Part shown: piece by piece, positions 38,083-50,140 of the stretch
Layout of the letters: each line of letters opens with the position of its first letter
Numbering within the stretch: the stretch's first letter is position 1
Origin: Symsagittifera roscoffensis
Taxonomy: Eukaryota; Xenacoelomorpha; Acoela; Convolutidae
Assembly (NCBI RefSeq): GCF_963678635.1
Contig: NC_087063.1
Span: forward strand, 23,566,701-23,630,700
Length of the DNA: 64,000 nt
Reading direction: 5' to 3'
Position numbers and translations under genes: made by a program
The notes under the pieces: model-generated
The model's database searches: none
Seen by the model: only the letters and a program-made list of their open reading frames with translations
What the model was told of the DNA's origin: nothing

Positions 38083-39126
38083 TTATACATCTGCCGTTCC
38101 CTTGGACACTGAAGTGGCCACCTCTGCGTAATCGAGATCCGCCATGTCAGTCCCATTCAAAGCCTCTTCCGCCACCCCCTCTAGTTTGTTCTTCAGTGTA
38201 TTCTTACTGGCCGCATACACCATCTTCTCCTTGAGAGAACAGCTGTCGGGGATCCATGAGATGAACAGAATTTTGCCCCGGTGTGCACCTGTACCGTGCA
38301 AATCATTGTGAAAATATCAAATTGATAGAATTTTTAGATTTTCCACGATAACGCGCGTTTTCTAGATGTTACTAGTCAACAAGTATAGTATCCGGAGTTT
38401 TATTGAGACCATTTCTGAGTCATTTATATTCTCAGTCGTTCCCAGAACTAATTTTCAACAAAATTGTCCAATTCAAAAAGGTGGTTTGTAAACCATTTTT
38501 GAGCTAATTACGAGTCATGGCGTCTTAATCTGTTATAAAGGTCTTCTTACCATCTTTTGTTTTGTAAGACATCTTGAACACTATGAAAGTGGCTTGGCTG
38601 TCGTTCAGTAGTTTCTTCATCTTCTCCCATTGTGTCTTGTTACTCACTCCTTCGCATTGGGGCTCCAAATGAGAGGTGACCATTTCTTTGTAAAGTTTGG
38701 AAGAGAACTTTATCATCATGAAAATATTCGTCTGGTGCATCTTCAGGTCCAAATAATCCTAGAAGTAAAATTAATTAGACTGATTTTTTTGCCAAGTTCA
38801 ATTTCGGAATTTTCAAGTATCTGTTCAAACACGTGTTTATGTCCGCTTCAGAAAACTCAAGGCACGCATTCTTGATTTCATAGCGATTATGAAACGGCAA
38901 AGTAATTTAGGCGCGAATTTTGTTCAACTTTTTAAAGGGAGAAGATTTTCTATTTGACTTTCATATGGGAACCTTAAGTCTTTCGCATTTTGAATTACTT
39001 TTATATTCTTCGAGCTAGCGCTACTCTCAGGAAAAATGATCGACGTTTGTGATTGAAATCTACTTAGAAATGGAAATTTCTTACCTTCAAGGTCTGTTCT
39101 GAAACAGTGGCTCCACTGTTTGCCAT
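38083..39126 (-). CDS. ADF/cofilin (actin-depolymerising factor), copy C, complete
   Basis: Exon 1 is 39085-39126 (MANSGATVSEQTLK), exon 2 is 38551-38758 and exon 3 is 38083-38288; phases 0 and 1 join cleanly to give 151 aa, the usual cofilin size. ADF/cofilin binds and severs actin filaments in the cytoplasm. Diagnostic sequence is FISWIPDSCSLKEKMVYAASK, matching the cofilin F-x-W-x-P-D/E...K-x-K-M-x-Y-A-S-S-K block that forms the actin-binding helix. The serine at position 4 sits where cofilins carry the inhibitory LIM-kinase phosphorylation site. A basic nuclear-localisation stretch typical of vertebrate cofilin is not evident. A TATA box lies about 290 bp upstream. It is the only one of three local copies with all exons intact. 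Confidence 0.93.
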
Positions 39127-39413
39127 TTTCTTCAATTTCAATGGTAGATCGAATTGCTTTTGCAAATTAAAATTTTTAACTAGCAGAAATGTATTAGCTA
39201 CTTTTTGTACGCGTTTTAGAAATACGTGCCAATGCCTTTTTTATGGAATAGCTTCCGTTTAAATATGCAATCAAATTACCGTAATTGAGAATTAACAAAT
39301 ATTTATTTGAACCGAGGCGTTAAAAATGTTTGCAGCAAATGATGAAAGTATAAAAATTTCTGTGTTTCAGATATTAGAATTTCAAACTAATGATTTGAAT
39401 TTTGCAGTTCGCC

Positions 39414-39421
39414 TATTTATA
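39414..39421 (-). promoter_or_regulatory. TATA box of cofilin copy C
   Basis: Same TATAAATAGGCGAAC context as in copy B, upstream of the ATG at 39126. Conservation through duplication proves common origin, not function. Confidence 0.5.
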
Positions 39422-40649
39422 CAAAGCTTCGCTCTACGGTGCGACATGGAATCATCCGTAAAAGCATAGTTATTGCAAAAGGTGGCGGCTTTCCTTATAT
39501 GGTAATGCAGATTTTTATGTTTTTAAACCATCACTTCGAATATGCTGACAATTTTACAGTGGGTTTCGTCATTTTTTTAACACTATACTTGGAGTTATTT
39601 TTATTTTATAAAACAATTTTTGAAGGGAGATAAGATTCGGTTGCCATATTTAGAAGGTAGTTGCCCGAAAAATCATTGATTTTCATACAAGCTATTTTTT
39701 GTCCGCGTAATATTGTCCATTGGTTTTGATTAAACCATTGTTGACTATGCTAACTATTGTCTTTCCATATAAGGTATGGCAGTTGTTCTGTTGCAGTTTT
39801 AATAAGGCTTGGTAGTAGCGTCGTTGTAATAGTCCAAATGTCTATTTTTGATATTACGATTTGAATGACGTAATATCTATTTTTTTTTATAGCAAAGCTA
39901 TTTGAAGAGCAGCAGAATTGCATCGAAAATGGTGCCTGTTTGAATGAGATCTCCTTCCTGTCCAACTTAAAAAATGCGATTTGCTATGCTTAACAGCCTC
40001 GTCTATAATATAACCAAAGGAGGCGTTTCGAATACACAGAAAATCTAACATATTCAGGCCAGTTTTTTGTGAAGCAGTCAATTTTTTTTATATATTTTTG
40101 GAATCAAAATTACGACTAAAAGGGCTGTTATTTAATACTGCGCATCAAAACTACACTCAAAACAGCACCAGGCCGAAAAGACGATGGCAACTCCTCGGCT
40201 AAGCGACTTCAAAAACAACAATGAACGCGCAATGAGGTATCTGATTTTGCGTGAACAAAATCACATTCTGGGCCGAAATTCCTTCCCAATGCATTGTTTT
40301 GAAGCCTGCCGAATAGTCTGGAAATATAACGCGTATTAATTACCCCAAATAGGTCGTTTTCTGACCCCATAAGCGTTGTTATAGAAAGCGTTCGAATATC
40401 TTTTATTTGGAGTTCAAGGCCGACATATCTTCGATACGGTGTACACACATCCGTCAAAAGTTTTAATTGCAGTCTGAAGAATCTATTATATATTTAAATG
40501 CGGGCATCACTATCTTGCCATGCTTAAGCTTTTTCAACGTATTATTTTTGCTTGCTTAACGAAAGAATTTTTCACGTCTAAGGTATATCGTATAATGCAA
40601 TGGTTAAGAAATTTTCGAAATCAAGTGTTTTTTTTACCAAGTTTAAGAT

Positions 40650-41650
40650 CAGCAACCCAATAGTGGGATGCTATCAGGGTTTCCTAGGGATTGCAATTTT
40701 GTCCTCCAATTGTGAATACCCAAATCCTTATAGTTTGCAAGAGACGACGTTTCTGAAAGTGTTCAGAAAACGTAATTTTAAAAAACTTCAAAAAATTCGA
40801 AATTACTAACCCTGTAGTAGGGTCATAACAGCGTACTCTCAGGAGTTTCAAATCTTGCCTCAAAATATGACTACAGCTTTCGAGATATGACGTTTTTTAA
40901 TTTCTTTTCAATTTTTTTTTTAGAAAACTTAGATTTAAAAAAAATCGAATATTATAAATTCCCAACCCTGATGGTGGAATCTGTGAGGGAATTTTCAGGA
41001 GTTGCAAATTTTGCGTCCTAATGCGACTGCTCAAATGCTTTTAGTTTTCGAGATGTGACGTTTTGGTGTCTTATCAAAAATTTTCAAAAAACTTAGATAT
41101 AAAAGAAACTTCACTCTAAATTTAAATTATCCATCCCTATAGTGAGGCGTTTTCAGTGTAGTTTCAGGGGTTGTGAATCTTGCCTTCCAACCTTATTGCT
41201 CAAATTCTTGTAGTTCTTGAAAGATGACGTTTTTTTCATGATTTTTTCCAAAGTTTTTAGAAAACTTTGATTAAAAAAATTCTTCGAAAAATTTGGAAAT
41301 ATCCAACCCTGTATTTGGGTTCTGTGAGGGTAATCTGATGGATGGGAAATCTTATGTTCAAATGTGACTGCTCAAATGCTTTTATTTTCTGAGTTGCGCC
41401 GTTTTTTTTTTAAAGATTTTATCTATAGAAAACTTCATATAGTTTGAAATTTGCTACATTATACTGATACAACCTGATTGTCAGGGTATTCTCAAGCGTT
41501 GCAAATCTTGCCCCCAAATTGCTCCAAAGGCCCGCTAATCTTCCGATATAAGACGTTTCTATGTTTTTTTGAATTTGAGTTAAAAGAAGTTGAAAAAATA
41601 ATTGAAATTACTAACCCTGTAATTGTCCTCTCAGAGTACACTTAGAGGTT
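40650..41650 (+). repeat. Diverged tandem array, period ~145-177 bp
   Basis: Units are anchored by an AACCCTGTAGTGGG-like word at about 40654, 40807, 40962, 41131, 41308, 41468 and 41613. Each is followed by a TCAGGGGTTGCAAATCTTG-like block and a GAGATGTGACGTTTTTT-like block. About six to seven units, strongly diverged, so an old array. Confidence 0.75.
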
Positions 41651-42094
41651 GCAGATCTTGTTTTCGATATATGCCGTTTTTATTGGTTTTTCAAAAATTC
41701 GAAGCACCGAAAATGCGTGACTCGCGAGTTTAGTTTCAAGAATAAACTACGCCAAGCGCTTATTTGTCAGCTTCTACAAGATATTTTTTTTTCATATTAG
41801 TTTTTCTAAGTGGGGTGATAAAAAAAGTCTGATTTAAAACTGTATTTTGCTATATTTGACATCCATAGCAATACATGAAAATAAAACACAATTATTTTTT
41901 TAGAAAATTGACTAGAAAAACGAAAATGATAAATTTCATAAGATTTCGTTTTTTGCAGAAAATTTTCCAATTTTTTTTTAGAATTTTTTTGGTTGACAGA
42001 ATGGAGCTAGAAAACTCGAAAAATTATATTTACTTGCTTAAAATTCAGTTTTTAGGGCTTGAATTTTCAATTTCTCCTAATTAAGCTGTTGCAC

Positions 42095-42328
42095 GCCTGC
42101 TCGCTTGCTTTATTCGCTCGAATTAAGACGAAAAATCAAAAATTTTAAACCAGTTTTTCTCAACAAAATTTTAATGTCGTTCGAATCACCACTGAAAGGG
42201 CTTTAATATGATACATCGCTCAACCCAGTTCGATGATTATTTGTCGTAACTGGCTTTTCGTGGAAAACAGGAAGAAAAAAAACTAAAACACACCCGAATA
42301 CTAAGTTCTTCCCTATTTTCAATGGTTT
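42095..42328 (-). repeat. Dispersed repeat family X, copy 3 (inverted)
   Basis: Reverse complement of the core found at 25871 and 31941 (CAACCCAGTTCGATGATTATT and ACTAAAACACACCCG... regions). It abuts the SINE that follows. Confidence 0.6.
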
Positions 42329-42335
42329 TTTATTA

Positions 42336-42530
42336 GCTTCCGGTTCTGCTCAATGCAGGACCAACCTCCTTGGGGGGGGGGGGGGGGGGGGGGGGGAGAT
42401 GTCATCTATTTCACCGCAGCCGGTCCCACCTTGAGGATTTGGATGACTTTGGGACACCTCCAATCGTGACCGAAGTGAGATTCGAACGCATGACCCTCGT
42501 GTTGAGAGACGTGTGCCTAACGGTCGGATA
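42336..42530 (-). mobile_element. tRNA-derived SINE, copy with a G24 tract
   Basis: Homologous to 44826-45026. Read on the - strand, a degraded tRNA-like head with a TTCGAATCTCAC B-box region is followed by an unrelated body and an A-rich end (seen as TTTTTTATTAG on the + strand). The head is partly degraded at its outer end. It carries a run of 24 G (42373-42396) where the sister copy has GGGGGAGGGGGA. Confidence 0.75.
42373..42396 (+). repeat. Homopolymer G24
   Basis: Twenty-four consecutive G on the + strand inside the SINE body. Such runs are unstable, and the true length is uncertain. Confidence 0.9.
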
Positions 42531-43194
42531 AAACTTTTATCCGATTTTTATAATAAGATAAAGGGAGCTGTCAAAGCACCTTAGTGCTCAATTTTCACTG
42601 CCATTATTTGTGGTATTTATGCTCGTGTAGACGATACTAATCTTCGCGTCTGTGTTAGATATTTTATCGCTAAGTCTTTCGTCAATATCAAATCAGAGCA
42701 ACTTGCTTGATCTCAGGTCAATGAACCCGCTTTGTGCATCTGTGCTTCTGTATAATTTGGACGTTTCTCTTATGTCAGTTAGGTTGCGTAGCACAGAAGC
42801 TGGAGTGCTTGTATCTGAAGTGCTATTATCTGTAAAAAGACTAATAATGCAAGGGGCTGCTATGATACTAGTTCTTTTTTTTTCGAATTAAAATTGCTTA
42901 TTTTTCAGTTTTTCGGCTGTCTAATTGGGCGAGCAGTTGAGCTTCGAATTTGTGTAAAATTTTATGGCGAGTGACGCATAATCAGGCAAAATTGATCTCA
43001 GATTAATCATAATCTTCGTTCAGAGGTTTAGTTAAAGATAAATCTATTCAAACTTATCTACCGCAAAAAAATCATTAAAATTTAGCTCATTAGAAGCAAT
43101 TCTCTTTTCTAATCAAACTATTTTCTACTGTTCGGTATATTTCAGTAAATGAATGAGAAAAGTACAAAAAAATAGGCTGACTACTTAACTAACT

Positions 43195-46100
43195 ATGGAA
43201 CCAATTAAACTATTGAACCAATCTTATTCAACTTCAGTGGTGTTAGAACTTCTGAACTGTTTGATTCTGATCACGCTGCCGGCTATCAAAATTTACGACA
43301 AGAGTGCAACTCTGTTTCCAGTATTTCATCGTGGATTTTTCTGCGACGATCAGACTATCATGTACCCTTACAAGAAATCGACTGTGCCGTATTGGACTAT
43401 TGGAATTTTGTACCCTGTTTTGTTTGTGCTGTGTATGGGACCTCTTGTTATGTTTCAAATGCTAAGAGGCGTGTCTTCAAAAGAGTTGGACCGAACTGAA
43501 AATTGCAAACAGGTTACTTTGTTAGTGATTCACTATAGGTTCCCATTTAGCACTCTGCAGAAGCAACTCGTTCGTGAATTCTAACCAAATTAGAATTTAA
43601 TATCTAACCCACTCACGAGAGTGATGGTAGATAATTTCGTCCTCTGTTTTTTCTTCAAAATTTAGCTTACTATATCTGTTCCGAAATAATCTTTAGCTCG
43701 ACGTTGGAAAATTTGAATACAACAGCGTTTTTGAAGAGATCAAGAATAGCTGGTTGATGTGCAAATAGAAAAAGATGTTTCGATCAGAGTAAGTTGAATA
43801 AACCCAATAAAAAAGGAAGATACCAAAAACTCGAAAAATAAAATAAAAACATTTAAAAAACTTTTTTGTCTGTTACGAATTCATAGTTACTCCCAGTAAT
43901 AACAAAAAATGATTTCTGTGCAAGTAGCAGAGAATTATTTTTGCAAACAAAAGAAACGAAAAAAAAAACATATACTAGAAAAAAATCGGAGAAAACTTTC
44001 GTATACGATACCAATATTTAATTGTATTACTTGCGTAACATGCCGTTGGTTCTGAAATGACAGCTTCAGTCTGAAAAACTTTTTTTACACTTTCGGACCA
44101 GACTTTCGGGGACTAGACTTTTTTTTACCGTAAGCAACTTTCTTACAAATCTGTAAAAAAAATTAACTTGCTTAATTATTGAACCTTAATAACTTTCAAA
44201 CTCCTTCCCACTTAGCGCAGAGTCTGGCGTTCGAGTCCCCGTCGGGTCCTGCTTTTTATTTACGTTTGAAATTGAAAATAAATTGTTTTTCCTGGAGAAA
44301 CAGAATTGGCTTTCGTTTTTCTGCTCGTATTTTGTCGGCTTAGTTGGCACTTCTTGAATTTTTTAAATTGTTAGCAAAATTCATTGTGGTTGCAACTCCT
44401 ATTGATTTTTTCCTGTAGTTAGTAATTTTACTGGCCCTGACTATGTATTTTTCTCTGGTTTTCGCTGAAGAGCTCCATTCGGCCCAAATGGTTTTGCTTA
44501 TTTTTTATTGACTTATATTTTCAGTTCCTTGGGCGTCTACCAGCGTATTGTCGGCACAGCGGACGCTTGGAAAAAACTAGAAATTTGTTAAATGCTGCTA
44601 GTTGTGGTTCTCGACTGTTTTTTAGAAATCGAATGATTTTATATTTACCAAAAAATATGACTTAGTTTTTTCCGTCGATTCGCTAGCTAGCAATGCTACG
44701 TTTACATTTTATTTCAAGTGATGCGAAGCTCTGCTTCGCCTCTGTTTTTGTCGACGCGGGGAGATTATTTTGAAAATTTAATATATCGGTCGAATGACGG
44801 TTGACGGGGCTGCAATGTAATATACGATTTTTTTTATTAGCCCCCGGCCTGCTCAGTGCAGGACTAACCGTGGGGGAGGGGGAGATTTCATCCATTTTGC
44901 CGCAGCCAGTCCCACCTTGAGGAGGCGGATGACACTGGGACCCCTCCAGCCGTGACCGAAGCGGGTATCGAACGCATGAACCTCGTGATGAGAGACTTGT
45001 GCCTAACCCACTCGGCCATGACCTCGACCATGACGTATATTAGAAAAAGTTTAAACTCAAGAATTCCGGGCTTGGGGCCAACTTGAATTTAAACTCTTTT
45101 TCTAATATACGAGTTGGCGCCACTTGACGGTCGTTTGTGTTACCATATTTTTTATCAAGAATAGTTTGCTGATGTGCAAAAAGAAAAGATTTGTTGATTA
45201 CAGTAAATTTTATAAACCAAATAAAAAAGGAAGACACAAAAAATCGGAAAAAATTGAAATATTTTAAAAAACTTTTAACGAATTTTTCTTCTTGTTTTTT
45301 TTTCTCTAGGCTCTCTTTTTACGAATTCATAGTTACTTCCAGTAGGAACATAAATGATTTTTGTGCAACTAGCAGAGAATTTGTTCACCTCATTTATATT
45401 TGCAAGCAAGAAATGAAAAATATATATATTAGAAAAATATCGGAGAAAACTTTTGTATATTAGTATTTAATTGTCTTACTTGCGTAAACTGCCGTTGGGT
45501 CTGCAATGACAATTTAGGTCTGAAAAACAATAAATTTGTTTAGTTATTGAACCATAATAACTTTCAGACTCCTTCCCACTTGGTCTAGAGTCTGGGGTTC
45601 GAGTCCATGTCGGGTCTTGCTTTTTAGTTCTATTTGAAACTGAAAATTGTTTTCCTGGAAAAACTAAGTTGACTTTTAATTTTCTGCTCGCATTTTGTCG
45701 GCCTAGTTGGCACCTCGCAAATTTGAGTTTGTAATTTTATCTGTAGTTTGTAATTTTACTAGCACTGACTATGTATTTTCTTTTGTTTTCCATGAAAAGC
45801 TCATTTCGGCCCAAATAGTTTCTGCTTATACTTTATCGGATTTTATTTTCAGTTCATTTTGCGTCTACCCACGTATTGTCGTCATAGCGGACGCTTGGAA
45901 AACGCTAGAAGTTTGTTAAATGCTGGTAGTTGTGGTTCTCGACTGTTTATTAGAAATCGAATTTTTTCATACTTCAAAAAAAAGTATGACTTTTATTTCC
46001 GTCTCATTCTATTGCTAGCTTGCAATGCTACGCTTGCGTTTTATCGCAAGGGATGCGAAACTCTGCTTAGCCTCTGTTTTTGTCGACTCGATGAATTTAT

Positions 46101-49100
46101 TTGGGTTTTTTAATATATCGGTCGAATGGGGCTGCAATGTAATATATGAGTTGAGGCCACTTGACGTTCATATGTGGTACCTTTTTTTTGCATGGAAAAA
46201 ATGCGATTTTGGAGATATAAAGCGGCAGTATCTTTTTTGATCTCTGAACGAATTATAGCATTCATAGGCACTATAAGTATTCGTTTTCAATTTATGCGGA
46301 GTTATAATGTTTCGACTTATGCTTCTATCACCGTAATTTTTTCATGACCTCCAACCCCAGGCCCAAAAAAGAATAAAATTTACAGTTTTGAAAAAGTAGT
46401 TCTGAAAAAAATGTTGTCAATTTTCAATTTATACTTTCCACTAGCGATCAGCTTAGTGTATTAGTACGAACCTGCTTTTTTCTAACCTATCTCGCAAATA
46501 AGTGTTCACTTATTTGGTGGCATTTTTGCTATAATCACGACCTGTAGCAGTGGAAATTTCATAGCATCTGTTCTCTGCTTTGTTTGTGGCTAGTGTTTGT
46601 GATTTATTAAGCGTCCGTGTCTGATAGGTTAATGCGTGAGACTCATTATCTCTAGGTCGCAGATTGAATCCGAGACGTAGCCGAATATTTACTAATTCGA
46701 GGCTTATTTCTACTTTTTCCTATTGCACTTTTTAGAGCTGCTTTTTTCGTGCTCTTGCTAGTGTTTGCGAAGCTAAGCTTCGCTTCTAGGTTGTATTGTA
46801 TCAAGGTTGAGAAGTTCTTGTTTTCGTTTTGCTACAACATGCTTTTCTTGGGTCTTCCAGGAAATAGACCAGTTTCCGTTTTTTAGTTGGTTTCGCCTTT
46901 TAAATTGTTTTTACAGAGCTGTAGGTGTCTGATTGATTTATTTCAGAGGCTCGATAATTCTTTTAAGTTTTTTAAATCTAAAAGCTGTTTTCTGTAGGCA
47001 AGCATTTTGTTCAAATTTTACAAATTAGTTTTTTGAGACAACTTAGTTTTTAGGAGACCAAATGTTTCCACACACCTTTGAGCAAGAGTAGCCGTTCAAG
47101 TAGCACTGCTGTTCAAGTAGCACTGGTTGATTGCACCACAGCTTAGCTTTTTTCTTAAAATGTAAAAAAACATGTCCGCTTTTTGTTAATCTTAGAATGA
47201 TGTACAGTCAAGGGACATACTTTTTGATTTAAGCTAGCAAATGACGAATTTTTCTTCGCGTTTAGGTCGCGTTTTCATCTGTAAGGTATGCTCTAAAGCT
47301 TAATGAAATTATTACAAAATCAACTCTTGTGTTGTATGATCAGTCAACTTTTTTCCAAACCCAGGTGCAATTTTCTATGCTCAATTTGTTCAAGTCTATG
47401 TTCGGTTCTGGTGTTCGAGCTGAACATTAGTGATATTGAGCTCGGGCAAAAAATAATTTGATGCCCAAGCTCAATTTTTACTCGTGATGCGCAGCATTAA
47501 TTTTTTCATGCAATTAGCTGTATATGTTCGCACATTGCTTTAAGGACAAGCTTTAGACTGAAGGTTACGTAAGACGAGGTGTTTTCTCCAAGTTTCTGTG
47601 TCACAGACGACAAAGATCAGACTTATAAACATTATCTCGAGGGTTCAATTTGAGGCGTATTTACATTTCTTACGTTTTCAAAGCAACATTTGGTAGCATT
47701 TTATGGTAAAGCGCCTCAAAATTTTGTTGCTTGTGTTGCCTCTGTTTTCAATTATATGTTGCTCGAATAATGTTAAAACTTGCCTTCAAAAGCTTCATTT
47801 AGCTACATAATTGCATAATTTTGAAACAATGTCAAAGTATGAGAACTGCAGCCTAGTTAGTTTGCCCCCTGTGCAAGCTCACGTTAATGATTTTCAAGTT
47901 TGAAAATTCATATTAATGATTTCGAAAAAAAAACTATTTCAAGTTTTTTCCTTGCCGCGCAATATAAGGTACGTTCTCATGTCATCTGTGGACCAACCAG
48001 AAAAGCGAAAGCTCAAACTCATTATAGCTTGCCTTTTGGTTTATGTTTTTTCTGGTTGCGTATTTTTTGTTTGTTTCATTCTCAAAGACACAAGAAGTCT
48101 GTTTAGGATAGGAGTGCTCTCACATGCAAATCACAACAGAAACTGGACTTTAAACAGTTCTTTACCGAGTACTACTACAGCGTGACCAACTTCCTCTTCG
48201 GCTTCTTCGTCACCCGACTGGCGACTAGAGTGATCAAATGTGCTGCCGGCAGACTCAGACCCAACTTCTTTTCTCTCTGCAGACCGACTGCATGTGCGGA
48301 GAACTACTTCAACAGAACAGAAGTGTACAAGTGGGCACAATTCGTTACAGGTCAGGATTTAAAGAAAAAACTTTTTGCAATGTCAGAGGGGTCTTTTTAC
48401 GGGACCAGTCTTTCACGCGTGCCGCTTAGTGTGCGGCTCTTAGAGCAATTAGGATTGGTTTTTTATTCTCGCATTTGCAAGTAAAATTTAAACTGATGCG
48501 TGCCGCAATAAACTGAGTAATTATTTTAGTTGCGCATGCTAAGCGGCACACATGCAAGTCGCTACGCCCCCTTTTCAGACTAAAGTCACTAGAATATAAA
48601 TTCAAGATGGCTAAGGCCGTCGCAGGAAAGACAGGGTTTCTCTTAATTGCCGTTTTTCTGAATTATCGAAGTTTCAGATCCGAAGTGTGACTCGGACGAC
48701 TTAGATGCAATTGAGGAAGGAAGACGATCATTTCCTTCTGGTCACACCAGTACTGTAGTGTACGTCTGTCTATACACTCTAGTAATCCTACACCAGACAT
48801 TCCGCCAGTCTAGAATTGCCCACTCTTTTTTACTGCATCTCATACAATGGGCGTTGGTTGTGTTCGCAGCGGCAGTTGGTGTTTCGAGGGTGTACGACAA
48901 TAAGCATCATGCTACAGATGTGATCGGAGGTTTGGATCTGTTTTGTTTGTGCAAATTGTATTAAATTGTGATGTACGAATGAATGGCGAAAGGAATTTTT
49001 TTTGCGGTGTGGCTAAAAAATTCTGAAACCATGTTTAAAATGTAATATGAGATTTCAAACTTGTTACATTTTCGAGTTTGACCGATTTGAATTTCTAGGT

Positions 49101-49622
49101 TTTTATCTATTTAAACAAGTAATTATCTCATAAATTATCTCATCAGCTTACTACTTGAAGCATTTCAGCAGTGACTTTCCTATCAAAGTTCTTTTTAAGA
49201 AAAAACTGATCAAGTCATACTTCTGCGACCGAAATTATAATTAGGACATTCTGCGCTAGTAGGGCAGAGATTGTACAATGCCTTTGATTTCTGAAAACAA
49301 ATTTTGCCCGGTGCTTATAAGTGTCTCAGTGCTGTTGGCAAAAACTGAAAAATACGGTTTAAAGTAGAAATTAAATTCTTTTATTAATCTAAACTCGAGG
49401 CTACGTTAATTAGTGTCACGTTCCTTTTCAGGAGCTATTTTGGGAGTATTCTGTGTATACTACTTCGCAGTCATGTTGCCCGACATAAGATGCAGTCACA
49501 ATAGCAGGAAAAATGGTGCAAGCTTTGAAGATTGGGATGGAAAGCCAACGAAGGAAAATATCGAAATGCAAACGATACCTGAAGAGAGCTCCTTGTTAGA
49601 CAAAAAGACTGCTGATGATTGA
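43195..49622 (+). CDS. Phospholipid phosphatase (PAP2 / LPP family, Wunen-like)
   Basis: Four exons: 43195-43512, 48107-48350, 48678-48929 and 49432-49622; phases agree and give 334 aa. These integral membrane enzymes dephosphorylate phosphatidate, lysophosphatidate and sphingosine-1-phosphate, with the active site facing the lumen or outside. Exon 1 has TM1 and the family signature RGFFCDDQTIMYPYKKSTV. Exon 2 supplies catalytic motif C1, K-x6-RP (KCAAGRLRP, ~150-158). Exon 3 has C2 FPSGHTS (~206-212) and C3 SR-x5-H-x3-D (SRVYDNKHHATD, ~257-268). Catalytic histidines are about H210 and H264. Exon 4 is the last TM and a polar tail. The acceptor of exon 2 is least certain: one at 48107 fits the phase, and an alternative after CAACAG near 48139 would shorten the loop. 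Intron 1 (4.6 kb) is loaded with repeats. Confidence 0.93.
43730..44830 (+). repeat. tRNA-related composite repeat Y, copy 1 (in LPP intron 1)
   Basis: A ~1.1-kb segment alignable to 45160-46160 at perhaps 80-85%. A tRNA-like stretch at about 44203-44250 contains GCGTTCGAGTCCCCGTCGGGTC, close to a Pol III B box. Its tail carries GTCGGCTTAGTTGGCAC and GCGAAGCTCTGCTTCGCCTC. Likely a SINE-bearing composite. Confidence 0.65.
44826..45026 (-). mobile_element. tRNA-derived SINE
   Basis: On the - strand the head reads GAGGTCATGGCCGAGTGGG, a textbook Pol III A box from a serine/leucine-type tRNA. It is followed by GCGTTCGATACCC (B box), a body, and an A-rich end. The same family occurs at 42336-42530. 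Confidence 0.8.
45160..46160 (+). repeat. tRNA-related composite repeat Y, copy 2 (in LPP intron 1)
   Basis: Same order of blocks as 43730-44830: GGAAGACACAAAAAAT, ATTCATAGTTACTTCCAG, GCAGAGAATTT, a tRNA-like stretch at 45571-45620 with GGTTCGAGTCC (perfect B box), GTCGGCCTAGTTGGCAC, and ATATATCGGTCGAATG. Diverged, therefore older. Confidence 0.65.
46610..46800 (+). repeat. Degenerate tRNA-like repeat
   Basis: GTCTGATAGGTTAATGCGTGAG followed by AGATTGAATCC recalls tRNA A and B boxes. A GCGAAGCTAAGCTTCGCTTC hairpin-like end resembles the tails of repeat Y. It does not fold as a functional tRNA by eye. Confidence 0.4.
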
Positions 49623-49767
49623 AATAGTTTGAAAATTTAATATTTATGTTTTGTTTTTGTCTAATCATAAATCATATCATAAGAACATTATACGAATCGT
49701 TTCATATTTTCAAAGAGGTTAGTTTGATATTTTAAGTAGTTAAAGTCGTAAAGTAAACACCTAAAGC

Positions 49768-50140
49768 CAGGGGCGGATCTAGGATTTTCTCGAGCTTTTT
49801 TTTTTTTTAGCTCGACCTTGTAATCGACCTTTTTTTAGCTCGACCAATTTGATTTCCGAGCTCTCCCAAAGCCTTAAAAAACCGTTTTGGTTAAATTTTC
49901 TCGTCTCAGAACTCAAAGATTTGATCAAAATTTTGAAAAAACCGGCCAAAAAAGGTGTTTTTAGGCACCTTTTGGAAAGTTTTGACCAAAAAATTGCGCT
50001 TTTTCGGCGCACGCTCCCCCCTTAAAATTAGTATGCATTGGCTGAAAAGGCGCCTTAAGAAAATTTTTAGGGTCCGGCACCAAATATGGATATCTCAAAA
50101 TAGTATGAAAGGGGACCCCCACATCCTAAATCCGCTGGTG
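49768..50140. mobile_element. Non-autonomous hAT MITE (373 bp) with 8-bp target duplication
   Basis: Left terminus is CAGGGGCGGATCTAGGAT; right terminus is ATCCTAAATCCGCTGGTG, an imperfect inverted match. Flanks are CCTAAAGC at 49760-49767 and CCTAAAGC at 50141-50148, an exact 8-bp target-site duplication as hAT transposases make. The interior has no coding capacity. CAGGGGCGGAT-type ends are common in animal hAT families. It lies ~145 bp downstream of the phospholipid phosphatase stop, so it may sit in that gene's 3' UTR. Confidence 0.9.

Larger units (their letters stand above)
32418..39570. repeat. Segmental duplication block carrying three ADF/cofilin copies
   Basis: Units share the landmark TATAAGACCCCTGCTTTTTT at about 32611, 34151 and 36653. 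Unit 1 is 32418-34147 and unit 2 is 34148-36460. Unit 3 is a partial restart, 36461-37320, homologous to 32418 onward. After a 102-bp inverted piece, unit 4 runs 37423-39570. Copies are about 98-99% identical. The 34147 junction falls at a shared AATTT, and the 36461 junction falls in a T run. Confidence 0.9.

Noticed and set aside
40209-40457. 82-codon open frame on - strand with protein-like composition
   Set aside because: No recognisable family, no supported splice partners; may be a transposon scrap.
44203-45620. Functional tRNA genes at the GGTTCGAGTCC boxes
   Set aside because: No acceptor-stem pairing or complete cloverleaf by eye; the same sequence recurs with shared non-tRNA flanks, so SINE-type repeats fit better.
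46500-46530. Short palindrome AAATAAGTGTTCACTTATTT
   Set aside because: Isolated 9-bp arms in AT-rich intron; no associated repeat or gene signal.
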